Shown here: one piece after another, positions 1 through 9,995 of the stretch | How positions within the stretch are numbered: position 1 is the first letter of the stretch | Layout of the letters: every line of letters begins with the position of its first letter | Assembly: GCF_900106065.1 (NCBI RefSeq) | Contig: NZ_LT629796.1 | Span: 6,858,501 to 6,922,500, forward strand | DNA: 64,000 bases | From: Pseudomonas mandelii | Lineage (GTDB): Bacteria; Pseudomonadota; Gammaproteobacteria; Pseudomonadales; Pseudomonadaceae | Direction of reading: 5' to 3' | Notes under the pieces: generated by a model | The model's input: the letters and a program-made list of their open reading frames with translations, nothing else | Told to the model about the DNA's origin: nothing | Databases searched by the model: none | Position numbers and translations under genes: made by a program

Positions 1-43
1 ATGAGAACCTTCCACGGATTAATGGGCGTCTTCAGCGCGCTTT

Positions 44-1237
44 TTAATGACTGTGCTCGGCCGAGGCTTTGCCCAGTTCCGATTTGAGAACGAAGCTGCC
101 GGCGCTGGCGACTTGCACACCGGCGTCCAGCCCTTGAGTGACTTCCACCAAACCGGCCGCGCGGCTGCCCAACTCCACCGCCTGCGCCTTGAAGCCATCG
201 TCGGTGCGCAAGAACACCGTGGGTTTGTCCTCGACGGTCTGGATAGCGGCTTCCGGCACGGTGACCCTGGCCTGACGGCTGTCGGTCGCTACACGCGCCG
301 TGACGAACAACCCCGGACGCCACGAACCCTGCGGATTCTCCAGGGTCACACGTACGGTGGCCGTGCGGGTCTGTTCGCCGAGCAGGCTGCCAACATAGGC
401 CACCGTGCCAGTGACCTCGGCGTTGAGTTCCGGCGCGCTGACGGTGACGGCTTTGCCCACTTGCACCTTGTTCAGATCCTTGGGCGAAACGCCGAACGTC
501 ACCCAGACCCGCGACAGATCCGAGAGCGTGAAGGCCGCCGTGGTTTCATCGACCACCTCACCCGGTGCCAGGTGTTTTTCCACCACCATCCCGTCGAACG
601 GCGCGCGCAGTTCATAGCGATTGCCGCCGGTGGCGACCACGCTCCCGCTGAGCACGCTGATTTTCTGTCGGGCGTTGTTCACGGCGATTTCGGCTTCTTC
701 CAACGCCTGTTTTGCCTGCAACACGTCCTGCTCGGCGGAGATCTTGTCTTCCCATAGCTTTTTCTCGCGCTCATAGGTGGTGCGGGCCAAGGCTAAACGA
801 CGTTGCGCGGCCGCCTGTTCGCTACGCTGATCGGAAATCTGCTGACTGGCGATCACCGCCAGCAACTGGCCCTTTTTCACCGGCTGCCCGAGGTTGACCG
901 CCACCGACTCGACCACCCCGGGAACCCGCGGCACAACGTGGGCGGTGCGATCCTCGTCAAAGCGCACTTCGCCCGGGAACGACAGGCCGGAACTGATGCT
1001 CTGCGCCCGCGCTTCGGCCAGTTCAATACCCGCCGCCGCAATCTGTTCGGCACTCAACTTGATGCGCCCTTCTTCGCCATGCTCGCCCTCGGCTGCCGCG
1101 TTTTCTTCAGCGTGATCCGCGTGTTCGGCCGCTTCATCGGCGTGGGCCTCAAGCGGTGCCTTGCCCGCCCACATCGAACCGATACCCATGCCCAGCACCA
1201 ACGTCGCCACCACGACACCCATCAGTTTTTTATCCAT
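44..1237 (-). CDS. czcB: RND efflux periplasmic adaptor, CzcB family
   Basis: Membrane fusion protein of a heavy-metal (Co/Zn/Cd type) RND pump; it would link the inner-membrane CzcA pump to the CzcC outer-membrane channel. The 397-residue product starts with a hydrophobic export segment (about residues 6-24), then a stretch rich in His, Glu and Asp (about residues 30-57) that could bind metal. A lipoyl-like hairpin domain (around PRVPGVVESV), a coiled-coil hairpin and beta-barrel domains follow. It lies 49 bp downstream of czcC on the same strand, and CzcRS is divergent, so metal-induced co-expression is likely. On this strand a GGAAGG sits a few bases before the window edge, so the next gene (expected czcA) probably starts just outside; that is inference. 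The exact metal is unknown. Confidence 0.9.
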   Translation of the reverse strand: MDKKLMGVVVATLVLGMGIGSMWAGKAPLEAHADEAAEHADHAEENAAAEGEHGEEGRIKLSAEQIAAAGIELAEARAQSISSGLSFPGEVRFDEDRTAHVVPRVPGVVESVAVNLGQPVKKGQLLAVIASQQISDQRSEQAAAQRRLALARTTYEREKKLWEDKISAEQDVLQAKQALEEAEIAVNNARQKISVLSGSVVATGGNRYELRAPFDGMVVEKHLAPGEVVDETTAAFTLSDLSRVWVTFGVSPKDLNKVQVGKAVTVSAPELNAEVTGTVAYVGSLLGEQTRTATVRVTLENPQGSWRPGLFVTARVATDSRQARVTVPEAAIQTVEDKPTVFLRTDDGFKAQAVELGSRAAGLVEVTQGLDAGVQVASAGSFVLKSELGKASAEHSH

Positions 1238-1286
1238 GGAAACTCCTCTGCGCCGTACCGTCGCGCAGTGATCAAAAGGGTGAAAT

Positions 1287-2534
1287 TCAAGGGTTGACGA
1301 CGAGGTCGCCGAAGATCCGTTCGATGCGCACGCGAGCGTCTGTCGCCTCGCTGACGGCCTGGATGTATTGGCTGCGGGCGCTGATCAGAGTGCGCTGGGC
1401 ATCGAGCACGTCGAGAAAACCGAACTTGCCCATTTCGAAGCCGCGCGTGGCGCTCTCAACCGCATTTTGTGCGGCGGGCAGAATGGTCTGATTGAACGCC
1501 TGGACTTCGCCGTTGGCGGTCTGCCACTGCTCAAGGGTGGTCTGGATTTCGGTGCGCAAGCGCAGTTCGGTGGCGTTGCGCAGATCCCGCGCCTGATCGG
1601 TGCGGCGTGCCGCCGCCAGCACGTTGCCCTGATTGCGGTTGAACAGGGGAATCGGCATCGACAGGCCGACGACGTTGACCCGCTCACGCTCGGTTTCGCT
1701 GTATTGGCTGCCGATGCTCACGGTCAGGTCGGGGATGCGCAGGGACTTTTCCAGCCCCAGCGACGCTTCGCGCTGGCTGATCTGGAGCTTGGCCAGGCGC
1801 AGCTCGGCGGTCTCGTCGAGACGCTCAAGCAAACGGGTCGGCGGCGGCACTGTCGGCAGGTTTTGCGTGGCGGTCTGTACGGTGGCCGAGGTCGGCAACG
1901 GTGCGCCCATGACCTGCGCCAGTTGTTGATAAGCGTTGGTCTGATCGCGCTCGGCGCGGCTCAGTTCCAGGCGTACTTCCGAGCGTTGCACATGCGCCCG
2001 CGTGCCTTCGACCGGCGACGACTTGCCCGCCTCGATTCGCCCATTGGCCACGCGCAAGCCATCCTCGGCCAGTTGCAGCGACTGGCGGGACAGTTGCAGT
2101 CTTTGCTGCGCGGTTTGCGCACGGTTGAACGCCTGAATCACATCGGCGCGCAAGGCATTGCGTTTGCGCTCCAGTTCGATCCCGGCGGCGTCCTGGGCGC
2201 GGCTGGCGACATCGATCCGCGCACCGCGCTTGCCACCCAGCTCAATCGGCTGGCTGAGCATCACGGTGGTGGTGCGCGAATCGCGGCGGGTGTCCTCGGC
2301 TTCCCACGACAATTCGGGATTGGGGATCAGTCCGGCCTGTTTGCGCTCACCCTCGGCGATGCCAATTTCCCATTGGGCCGCGGCCAGATCCGGGTTGCCG
2401 GCAAAGGCTGTTTGCAGGGCCTGATCCAGGGTCAGGGTCGATGCCCCCGCAAGGCTTGTACTGGCCAACAACAGAATGCTGCTGGCTGTTTTTTTCAGGC
2501 GTGACCGCGCCGTCAGGTGTGTTAAACCGGGCAA
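1287..2534 (-). CDS. czcC: Outer-membrane efflux channel, CzcC/TolC family
   Basis: Outer-membrane factor of the same metal RND pump. The 415-residue protein has an N-terminal signal sequence (hydrophobic run near residues 17-32) and two OEP-type alpha-helical repeats, with the ELRLAKLQISQREASLGLEK type of helix marking the second. The start codon is TTG at 2534-2532. I accept it because AAAGGAAG lies about 8 bases upstream and no better ATG precedes the signal peptide. It is the first gene of the czcC-czcB unit and is divergent from czcR across a 410-bp gap. Confidence 0.88.
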   Translation of the reverse strand: MPGLTHLTARSRLKKTASSILLLASTSLAGASTLTLDQALQTAFAGNPDLAAAQWEIGIAEGERKQAGLIPNPELSWEAEDTRRDSRTTTVMLSQPIELGGKRGARIDVASRAQDAAGIELERKRNALRADVIQAFNRAQTAQQRLQLSRQSLQLAEDGLRVANGRIEAGKSSPVEGTRAHVQRSEVRLELSRAERDQTNAYQQLAQVMGAPLPTSATVQTATQNLPTVPPPTRLLERLDETAELRLAKLQISQREASLGLEKSLRIPDLTVSIGSQYSETERERVNVVGLSMPIPLFNRNQGNVLAAARRTDQARDLRNATELRLRTEIQTTLEQWQTANGEVQAFNQTILPAAQNAVESATRGFEMGKFGFLDVLDAQRTLISARSQYIQAVSEATDARVRIERIFGDLVVNP

Positions 2535-2944
2535 TTGGAAGTCTTCCTTTATTCAAGAATCTTTGATGCCGCCACGGTAGGGTTTTGAACTTATCGACAA
2601 GGTGACAGGAGCATTACAAATCCGTTATCCACGGTTGGCTGAAGTTGTTTTGTTCTAGGATGCGAAGTGCACCAGGGCTTTGTCGCAATGTATGGAAACA
2701 AATACTCGGCACTTATCTGCCGAACAGCACTTGCTGGATGCAATACATGGCTATTGACGCATTCTTGCTGCGACAGGCTGTCGCAGACCGCCGATTTAAA
2801 GGCCTCGGACGTTGACCCTGTAGCCACTACAGCCTTTACCGTATCCGCCATTCAGTGATCGAAACTCATTCGGACCCTTTACCAAAACAACAACTTCCCG
2901 CTCAACTTAATTAAATATCCCTTAAATAAAAGTGGTGATAGATC
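2535..2944. promoter_or_regulatory. czcC/czcR divergent regulatory region
   Basis: A 410-bp gene-free gap between divergent czcC and czcR. Near the czcC side, TGACA (2603-2607) and TTACA (2614-2618) form an 11-bp-spaced direct repeat of the kind OmpR-family regulators bind, so it is a candidate CzcR site. The czcR side is AT-rich (2900-2932), as expected for a promoter. Short ORFs here lack ribosome sites and I do not call them. The binding-site assignment is tentative. Confidence 0.35.
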
Positions 2945-3619
2945 ATGCGAATCCTTGTCGTCGAGGACGAGCTTAAAACTGCCGAATACTTGCATCAGGG
3001 TTTGACCGAAAGTGGTTATATCGTTGACCACGCGGCCACCGGCGCGGATGGATTGCATCTGGCGCAACAGCAGGCCTATGACCTGATTATTCTCGACGTG
3101 AATCTGCCGGAACTGGACGGCTGGGACGTACTGGAACAACTGCGCCGCACTCACTCCACCCGGGTGATGATGCTCACGGCGCGCGGGCGTCTGGCGGACA
3201 AGATTCGTGGCCTCGATCTGGGTGCGGATGATTATCTGGTCAAGCCGTTCGAGTTTCCCGAACTTCTCGCACGGGTGCGCACCCTGATGCGCCGCAGCGA
3301 GAACATCCCGCTGCCACAGGTACTGAAAGTCGCCGATCTGGAACTCGACCCCTGCCGTCATCGTGCGTTTCGTGGCAAGCAACGCATCGACCTGACCACC
3401 AAGGAGTTCGCCCTGCTGCATCTGTTGATGCGCCAGTCCGGCGAGGTGCTGACACGCACGCAGATCATTTCGCTGGTGTGGGACATGAACTTCGACTGCG
3501 ACACCAACGTGGTCGAAGTGTCGATCAGGCGTTTGCGGGCAAAGATCGATGACCCGTTCGACAACAAGTTGATCCACACCCTGCGCGGTGTCGGTTACGT
3601 GCTGGAGTCGCGGGAATGA
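2945..3619 (+). CDS. czcR: Heavy-metal response regulator, CzcR/CopR type
   Basis: OmpR/PhoB-family response regulator of 224 residues. The receiver domain (1-115) has the acidic pair at Glu7-Asp8, the phospho-acceptor Asp in [15 protein letters not shown] (about residue 51) and Lys in the LVKPF motif. The C-terminal winged helix (about 125-222) ends with RGVGYVL. The start ATG follows GTGGTGA. The gene overlaps the sensor kinase by 4 bp (ATGA), so they are translationally coupled. It probably activates the divergent czcCB(A) pump and its own operon when zinc, cadmium, cobalt or copper is high; the exact metal cannot be read from sequence. Confidence 0.9.
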   Translation: MRILVVEDELKTAEYLHQGLTESGYIVDHAATGADGLHLAQQQAYDLIILDVNLPELDGWDVLEQLRRTHSTRVMMLTARGRLADKIRGLDLGADDYLVKPFEFPELLARVRTLMRRSENIPLPQVLKVADLELDPCRHRAFRGKQRIDLTTKEFALLHLLMRQSGEVLTRTQIISLVWDMNFDCDTNVVEVSIRRLRAKIDDPFDNKLIHTLRGVGYVLESRE

Positions 3620-5025
3620 AGCCGGCCAGCCTGTCGATGCGGCTGGGGCTGACGGTCAGTATTCTCGGCGCGCTGCTGGTGGTGTCCCTGGCGATCCTGG
3701 CGTATTTCGCACTGACCCATGAGCTGAACGCGTTATCCAGGGACGGTCTGGAGAAGAAGATGGAGCAGGTCGAACACAGCCTGTCGCTGTACACCGACAC
3801 CGGCGAAATCAGTGCGAAACCGCACATTCTGCTCGATCAGGTCATGGGCCATGACAACCTCACACTAACGATTTACGACCGCAGCAACCTGCGCACGCAA
3901 CTGCTCAAGTCCGGCACCGGCATGGCCGATCCACGACTTGAATTGAAGGTGGTGCGGGCCGTCAGCGACGAGTTGGCCTACGCCACCAGCACTGACGCCG
4001 AGGGGGCGAAATTCCTCACGGCGTCCAGGCTGATCAGCCTCAAGGACGGCACCCGTGTCCCGGTGCTGTTATCGATGGACAACGCTCACAATGAGGCCTT
4101 GCTCAGCGCCTACCTGCGCTCGACCCTGATTGCCTTGCCGTTGCTGCTGATCTTTATCGGACTGAGTGCCTGGGGTGCGGTGCAGCGTGGTCTGGCGCCG
4201 ATGCGCGAGTTTCGCAAAGTGGCGGCGATGGTCTCGACTCAGGATCTGGATCATCGGCTGTCGGTGGTGAATATGCCCCAGGAGCTGAGTGAGTTGGCGC
4301 AGGGCATCAACTTCATGCTGCATCGCCTCGATACCGGTGTGCAGCAGCTGTCACAGTTTTCCGATGATCTGGCGCATGAGCTGCGCACGCCGATCAACAA
4401 TTTGATGGGCAAGGCGCAGGTGACGTTGTCTCGCGAACGCAGCGTGGATGAGTACAAGGATGTGCTGGTGTGCTGCACTGAAGAACTGGAGCGCGTGGCG
4501 CGGATCGTCTCGGACATGCTGTTTCTGGCACAGGTCAGTCACCCGTCGGCACTCGTGCCGTTCGAGTCGGTTGCCCTGGAAGAAGAAGCCTGGAAAGTCG
4601 CCGAGATGTTCTTCCTGTCGGCGCAGGACAAGCAGATCCATTTGAACGTGGTCGGCCGTGCGCGGGTGATGGGTGACCGGTTGATGATTCAACGCGCGAT
4701 CTCGAACTTGCTGTCCAACGCGCTACGCCACTGCCCGGTCGGGAAAACCGTGACGCTGCTGATTGAGCGCGGCGCGACCCAGGTTTCGTTGCTGGTCAGC
4801 AACCCGGGCGTGGGGATTGAGGCACAGCATCTGCCGCACCTGTTTGATCGGTTCTACCGAGTCGATAGCAGCCGCTCGCGTTCACAAGGCAGCACCGGGC
4901 TGGGGTTGGCGATAGTGCGGTCGATCATGAGCCTTCATCAGGGTGTGGCCGAGGTGAAGAGCTTGCCGGGTGCGATGACGGTGTTTCGGTTGGGATTTCC
5001 TGCGGTTGACGGGGTGGAGCGCTGA
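3616..5025 (+). CDS. czcS: Heavy-metal sensor histidine kinase, CzcS type
   Basis: Inner-membrane sensor kinase of 469 residues, partner of CzcR. The first membrane segment is about residues 10-30 and the second about 170-190, enclosing a periplasmic sensor region. HAMP follows, then HisKA with the phospho-acceptor His in [12 protein letters not shown]. The ATPase domain has the N box (NLLSNALRH), a G1-like NPGVGI motif and [11 protein letters not shown]. Length and order match the heavy-metal kinase family (CusS/CzcS/IrlS). It overlaps czcR by 4 bp. Confidence 0.9.
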   Translation: MKPASLSMRLGLTVSILGALLVVSLAILAYFALTHELNALSRDGLEKKMEQVEHSLSLYTDTGEISAKPHILLDQVMGHDNLTLTIYDRSNLRTQLLKSGTGMADPRLELKVVRAVSDELAYATSTDAEGAKFLTASRLISLKDGTRVPVLLSMDNAHNEALLSAYLRSTLIALPLLLIFIGLSAWGAVQRGLAPMREFRKVAAMVSTQDLDHRLSVVNMPQELSELAQGINFMLHRLDTGVQQLSQFSDDLAHELRTPINNLMGKAQVTLSRERSVDEYKDVLVCCTEELERVARIVSDMLFLAQVSHPSALVPFESVALEEEAWKVAEMFFLSAQDKQIHLNVVGRARVMGDRLMIQRAISNLLSNALRHCPVGKTVTLLIERGATQVSLLVSNPGVGIEAQHLPHLFDRFYRVDSSRSRSQGSTGLGLAIVRSIMSLHQGVAEVKSLPGAMTVFRLGFPAVDGVER

Positions 5026-5058
5026 GCCGGTCACACAGGCTGTGAACACCGCATCTCA

Positions 5059-5085
5059 TTGTGGGCGTGAGCCTGCTCGCGATGG
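5059..5085. repeat. Single degenerate REP half-site
   Basis: One copy of the REP core (GTGGGCGTGAGCCTGCTCGCG), with no inverted partner nearby. It lies between the convergent ends of czcS and glpV. Confidence 0.6.
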
Positions 5086-5107
5086 CAATGGATCAGACGC
5101 TAAAGAA

Positions 5108-5135
5108 AACGGCACCTCTCGGTGCCGTTCTGCTT
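5108..5135 (-). terminator. Rho-independent terminator after glpV
   Basis: Perfect 9-bp stem AACGGCACC/GGTGCCGTT (5108-5116 and 5121-5129) with a TCTC loop. Read on the minus strand it is followed by a T-rich tract, so it should end the glp ABC operon 16 bp after the glpV stop. It may also end czcS transcripts. Confidence 0.75.
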
Positions 5136-5151
5136 CACACGATCGAGCTAT

Positions 5152-6894
5152 TTATTTACGCGCCGCCTCCCACGATTTCAGCAGTTCGGCATAACTCACG
5201 GTTTCACCCTTGGGCTTCTCGTTCGCCAGTTTCGGCTTCGGTGCACCCGGCTGATCGAACCAGTATTGAGCATCGCGCTCCGGGTTCATTTTCGGTGCGC
5301 AGGTGGCTTGAGCCTTCGAGCGTTCCAGACGCGCCATGATCGCGTCCTGATCCTTGGCCAGGCCATCCAGCGCCTGTTGCGGAGTCTTCTCGCCGCTGGC
5401 CGCTTCCGCGATGTGGCTCCACCACAGTTGAGCCAGACGTGGATAGTCCGGCACGTTGGTCCCGGTCGGGGTCCATTGCACGCGGGCCGGGCTGCGATAG
5501 AACTCGACCAGACCGCCGAGTTTCGGTGCCAGGTCGGTCATGGCTTGCGAGTTGATGTCCGACTCACGAATCGGCGTCAGGCCGATAATGGTTTTCTTCA
5601 ACGACACGGTTTTCGACGTGACGAATTGCGCATAAAGCCAGGCCGCCAGTTTCTGCTTCTCAGGCGTGGACTTCATGAACGTCCACGAACCCACGTCCTG
5701 ATAACCGAGCTTCATGCCCTCTTCCCAGTACGGTCCGCGTGGCGATGGCGCCATGCGCCATTTCGGCGTGCCGTCGGCGTTCATCACCGGCAGGCCCGGT
5801 TTGGTCATGTCGGCGGTGAACGCGGTGTACCAGAAGATCTGTTGGGCGATGTTGCCTTGGGACGGCACCGGGCCGGATTCGGAGAAGGTCATGCCCGCTG
5901 CTTCCGGTGGCGCGTAGGCCTTGAGCCAGTCGACGTATTTCTGCGTCGCGTAGACCGCCGCCGGGCCGTTGGTGTCGCCACCACGGGTCACGCTGGAACC
6001 GACCGGGTGGCAATCCTCGACGCGGATGCCCCACTCGTCCACCGGCAAGCCATTGGGAATGCCTTTGTCGCCGGCACCGGCCATGGAGAACCAGGCATCG
6101 GTAAAGCGCCAGCCGAGGGACGGGTCTTTCTTGCCGTAGTCCATGTGACCGTAGACGCGCTTGCCGTCGATTTCCTTGACGTCTTCGCTGAAGAACTTGG
6201 CGATGTCTTCATAGGCCGACCAGTTCACCGGAACGCCCAGTTCATAACCGTATTTTTCTTTGAATTTCGCTTTCAAATCCGCCCGCTCGAACCAGTCGGC
6301 GCGAAACCAGTACAGGTTGGCGAACTGTTGGTCAGGCAATTGATAGATCTTGCCGTCCGGTGCAGTGGTGAACGAAATGCCGATAAAGTCCTTGAGGTCC
6401 AGGGTCGGCGAGGTGAAGTTCTTGCCTTCGTTGGCCATCAGGTCGGTGATCGATTCGGTCTTGCCGTAGCGAAAGTGCGTACCGATCAGGTCCGAGTCGT
6501 TGACCCAACCGTCATAGATGTTTTTGTCCGACTGCATCTGGGTTTGCAGCTTTTCCACCACGTCGCCTTCTTGCAGCAAGTCGTGGGTCAGCTTGATCCC
6601 GGTGATTTCGGTGAAGGCCTTGGCCAGGGTTTTGGATTCATATTCGTGGGTCGCGATGGTTTCCGAAACCACCTTGATGCTCATCCCGCGAAACGGCTCG
6701 GCGGCCTTGATGAACCACTTCAGCTCTTCGAGCTGCTGCTCTGGCGTAAGGGTGGACGGCTTGAACTCGCTGCCAATCCATTTCTTCGCGGCGTCTTCGT
6801 AGGCATCGGCCCAGGCCGAAGCGCTCAGACCGCTGAGTGCCAGCATGGCTGCCAATGAAATGCTATGTCGCAGCTTATTGTTTTTGTCGAACAT
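5152..6894 (-). CDS. glpV: Glycerol-type ABC transporter substrate-binding protein GlpV
   Basis: Periplasmic solute-binding protein of 580 residues, longer than ordinary sugar-binding proteins but normal for the GlpV family. The signal peptide is about residues 1-29 (AMLALSGLSASAWA). Family-like stretches include GWVNDSDLIGTHFRYG and the tail region CAPKMNPERDAQYWFDQPG. It is the last gene of the operon, behind the DUF2160 gene, and ends at a strong terminator. In Rhizobium leguminosarum the GlpSTPQV system imports glycerol. Substrate here is inferred from family and gene order; another polyol is possible. Confidence 0.85.
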   Translation of the reverse strand: MFDKNNKLRHSISLAAMLALSGLSASAWADAYEDAAKKWIGSEFKPSTLTPEQQLEELKWFIKAAEPFRGMSIKVVSETIATHEYESKTLAKAFTEITGIKLTHDLLQEGDVVEKLQTQMQSDKNIYDGWVNDSDLIGTHFRYGKTESITDLMANEGKNFTSPTLDLKDFIGISFTTAPDGKIYQLPDQQFANLYWFRADWFERADLKAKFKEKYGYELGVPVNWSAYEDIAKFFSEDVKEIDGKRVYGHMDYGKKDPSLGWRFTDAWFSMAGAGDKGIPNGLPVDEWGIRVEDCHPVGSSVTRGGDTNGPAAVYATQKYVDWLKAYAPPEAAGMTFSESGPVPSQGNIAQQIFWYTAFTADMTKPGLPVMNADGTPKWRMAPSPRGPYWEEGMKLGYQDVGSWTFMKSTPEKQKLAAWLYAQFVTSKTVSLKKTIIGLTPIRESDINSQAMTDLAPKLGGLVEFYRSPARVQWTPTGTNVPDYPRLAQLWWSHIAEAASGEKTPQQALDGLAKDQDAIMARLERSKAQATCAPKMNPERDAQYWFDQPGAPKPKLANEKPKGETVSYAELLKSWEAARK

Positions 6895-6942
6895 AGAGAC
6901 CTCCTGTTTGGTTTTCGGAGCAACATTGCCGATCGATTTCGA

Positions 6943-7215
6943 CTAGCCCCAACGCATCACAGCCAACAGCCACACCAGGGACAACGCGAACGCAACCCAG
7001 ATGCTCCAGTCGGTGACGCCGATTACCAGCAAATGCAGGTAGGCGCTGCCGAGAAGACCGATAAACAGCCGATCGCCACGGGTGGTGGCAATCGGCAAGA
7101 AACCACGCCGAGGGACACTCGGCGAACGTAATTCCCAGGTCGTCATGCCCGTCAGAATCAGGCCAATGACAATGAAGAACGCCGCAGTGGGGACCGTCCA
7201 GCTCATCCATTCCAT
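6943..7215 (-). CDS. glpU: DUF2160 small membrane protein of glycerol ABC operon
   Basis: A 90-residue membrane protein with three hydrophobic segments (about residues 6-24, 41-60 and 66-85). It matches the small DUF2160 protein that sits between glpQ and glpV in GlpSTPQUV operons; its molecular role is unknown. I chose the ATG at 7215 because GAGGAG lies 6 bases upstream; the adjacent ATG at 7218 is also possible. It begins 10 bp after the glpQ stop codon. Confidence 0.8.
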   Translation of the reverse strand: MEWMSWTVPTAAFFIVIGLILTGMTTWELRSPSVPRRGFLPIATTRGDRLFIGLLGSAYLHLLVIGVTDWSIWVAFALSLVWLLAVMRWG

Positions 7216-7225
7216 CATCAGCTCC

Positions 7226-8026
<801 letters not shown>

Positions 8027-8034
8027 GGCGGACC

Positions 8035-8901
8035 TCAGCGGTTGGCGTCAGAGTGAGTCATGGCGGTGTAGAACAGCCAGGACACCAACAGGATGATCAG
8101 GAAGTACACCAGCGAGAAAGCCGCCGCCGGGCCGAGGTCGAATTGCCCTACGGCCATCTGGGTCAACGTCTGACTCAGGAAGGTCGTGGCATTCCCCGGA
8201 CCACCGCCCGTGAGGACGAAGGGCTCGGTGTAAATCATGAAACTGTCCATGAACCGCAGCATCACGGCGATCAATAGCACGCTCTTGAGCTTGGGCAACT
8301 GGATATGTCGGAAAACTGCCCAGGCCGAGGCCCGATCAATCCGCGCCGCCTGGTAGTACACGTCCGGAATGGCCCGCAAACCGGAAAAGCACAACAGCGC
8401 CACCAGCGACGTCCAGTGCCAGACGTCCATCACCAGCACCGTGACCCAGGCGTCCATGGTATTGGCCGCATAGTTGTAGTTGATGCCCATGGCCTTGAGG
8501 CTGGCACCGAGCAGACCGATGTCGGCCCGACCGAAAATCTGCCAGATGGTGCCGACCACGTTCCACGGAATCAGCAGCGGAATCGCCAGAATGATCAGCA
8601 CCAGCGATGACCAGCGGCCCTTGGTCGGCATGGTCAGGGCGATGGCGATGCCCAGCGGGATTTCGATCAGCAGCACGCAGCCGGAATAGATGAACTGGCG
8701 CAGCAGCGAGTCGTGCAGCCGTGGGTCGAGCAACACCTGTTTGTACCAGTCGGCACCGACGAAGTAGCGGCTGGACTGGTCGAAGATGTCCTGCACCGAG
8801 TAGTTGACCACGGTCATCATAGGGATCACCGCACTGAACGCCACCAGCAGAAACACCGGCAGGACCAGCCACCAGGCCTTGTTGTTCTGCACCTTGTTCA
8901 T
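8035..8901 (-). CDS. glpP: Glycerol-type ABC transporter permease GlpP
   Basis: MalF-like inner-membrane permease of 288 residues with an EAA-type loop around LRAIPDVYYQAARIDRASAW. I set the start at ATG 8901 (MNKVQNN), which has GGAGGT 6 bases upstream; a longer frame reaches 8946 inside glpT but lacks support. The start overlaps the glpT stop by 4 bp, so it is translationally coupled. Confidence 0.85.
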   Translation of the reverse strand: MNKVQNNKAWWLVLPVFLLVAFSAVIPMMTVVNYSVQDIFDQSSRYFVGADWYKQVLLDPRLHDSLLRQFIYSGCVLLIEIPLGIAIALTMPTKGRWSSLVLIILAIPLLIPWNVVGTIWQIFGRADIGLLGASLKAMGINYNYAANTMDAWVTVLVMDVWHWTSLVALLCFSGLRAIPDVYYQAARIDRASAWAVFRHIQLPKLKSVLLIAVMLRFMDSFMIYTEPFVLTGGGPGNATTFLSQTLTQMAVGQFDLGPAAAFSLVYFLIILLVSWLFYTAMTHSDANR

Positions 8902-9995
8902 GGCTGCACCTCCAGAAGGTAATCGTCCGCATAGACCATCAACCACTGCGCCGGGAAGCTGATCCAGGCCGTGCCTTCCGGTACCGGTTTGTCTTCGGCC
9001 AGGCGCACTTTCAACGGCGCACCGTCGAGGTTCAGGGTCATGATCTTGTAGGTGCCGAGGTCTTCGACGTGTACGACTTGTGCCTGCATCGCGTCATCGA
9101 ACGGCTCGTCCCACACGTGCACGAACTCCGGACGGATGCCGACCTTCAGGGTTTTCCACTCGGACTCGGCGATGCGTTTCTGTTGTGCGTCGGATAAAGG
9201 CAGATGCGTCGAAGCAAAACCGACGCCGCCCGGTTGTGGCTGCACCTCGATCAGGTTCATCCCCGGGCTGCCAATGAAATAGCCGACAAAGGTGTGGGTC
9301 GGCCGCTCGAACAATTCGCGCGGGGTGCCGAATTGCACGATCTGGCCGCCGTACATCACCGCGATCTTGTCGGCGAATGTCGACGCTTCGAGTTGATCGT
9401 GGGTGACGTAGACCATGGTGATGTTGAACTGCTCGTGGATCTGCTTGAGCTTGCGCCGCAGTTTCCACTTCAGGTGCGGGTCAATCACCGTCAGCGGTTC
9501 ATCAAAGAGGATGGCCGAAACGTCGTCGCGGACCAGTCCACGGCCCATCGAGACTTTCTGTTTTTCGTCGGCGGTGAGGTTGCGCGCCTTTTTGCTCAGC
9601 AGCGCCTGGAGGTCAAGGACCTCGGCAATTTCCTGCACCTTGCTGTGAATTTTCGCCTCGGCCATGCCCTGATTGCGCAGCGGAAACGCCAGGTTGTCGA
9701 ACACCGTCATGGTGTCGTAGACCACCGGAAACTGGAAAACCTGGGCGATGTTGCGCTTTTCGGGAGTCAGGTCATTGACCACTTTGCTGTCGAACAGCAC
9801 TTGGCCCTGGGACGGGCTGAGCAACCCGGAAATGATGTTGAGCAGCGTCGACTTGCCGCAGCCCGAAGGCCCGAGCAAGGCATAAGCACCGCCCTGTTCC
9901 CAGACGTGGTCCATCTCGCGGATCGCGTAATCCTCGGGGCCGGTCGGCGTGCTGGTGTAGCTGTGGGCGAGGTTCTGCAAACGGATTTCGGCCAT
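8898..9995 (-). CDS. glpT: Glycerol-type ABC transporter ATPase GlpT (degenerate signature)
   Basis: Cytoplasmic ATPase of 365 residues. Walker A is intact (GPSGCGKST), and Walker B is ILFDEP with the switch His in VTHDQ. The ABC signature is abnormal: LTADEKQ stands where LSGGQ is expected, and the D-loop reads LTVID. A C-terminal TOBE-like domain follows from about residue 235. GlpT probably heterodimerises with GlpS, giving one consensus and one degenerate ATP site. It shares one base with the glpS stop codon. This is distinct from the glycerol-3-phosphate antiporter also called GlpT. Confidence 0.83.
   Translation of the reverse strand: MAEIRLQNLAHSYTSTPTGPEDYAIREMDHVWEQGGAYALLGPSGCGKSTLLNIISGLLSPSQGQVLFDSKVVNDLTPEKRNIAQVFQFPVVYDTMTVFDNLAFPLRNQGMAEAKIHSKVQEIAEVLDLQALLSKKARNLTADEKQKVSMGRGLVRDDVSAILFDEPLTVIDPHLKWKLRRKLKQIHEQFNITMVYVTHDQLEASTFADKIAVMYGGQIVQFGTPRELFERPTHTFVGYFIGSPGMNLIEVQPQPGGVGFASTHLPLSDAQQKRIAESEWKTLKVGIRPEFVHVWDEPFDDAMQAQVVHVEDLGTYKIMTLNLDGAPLKVRLAEDKPVPEGTAWISFPAQWLMVYADDYLLEVQP

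Noticed and set aside
2591..2858. Small ORFs on both strands in the czcC/czcR gap
   Set aside because: No ribosome site, no family resemblance, and they overlap the likely promoters.
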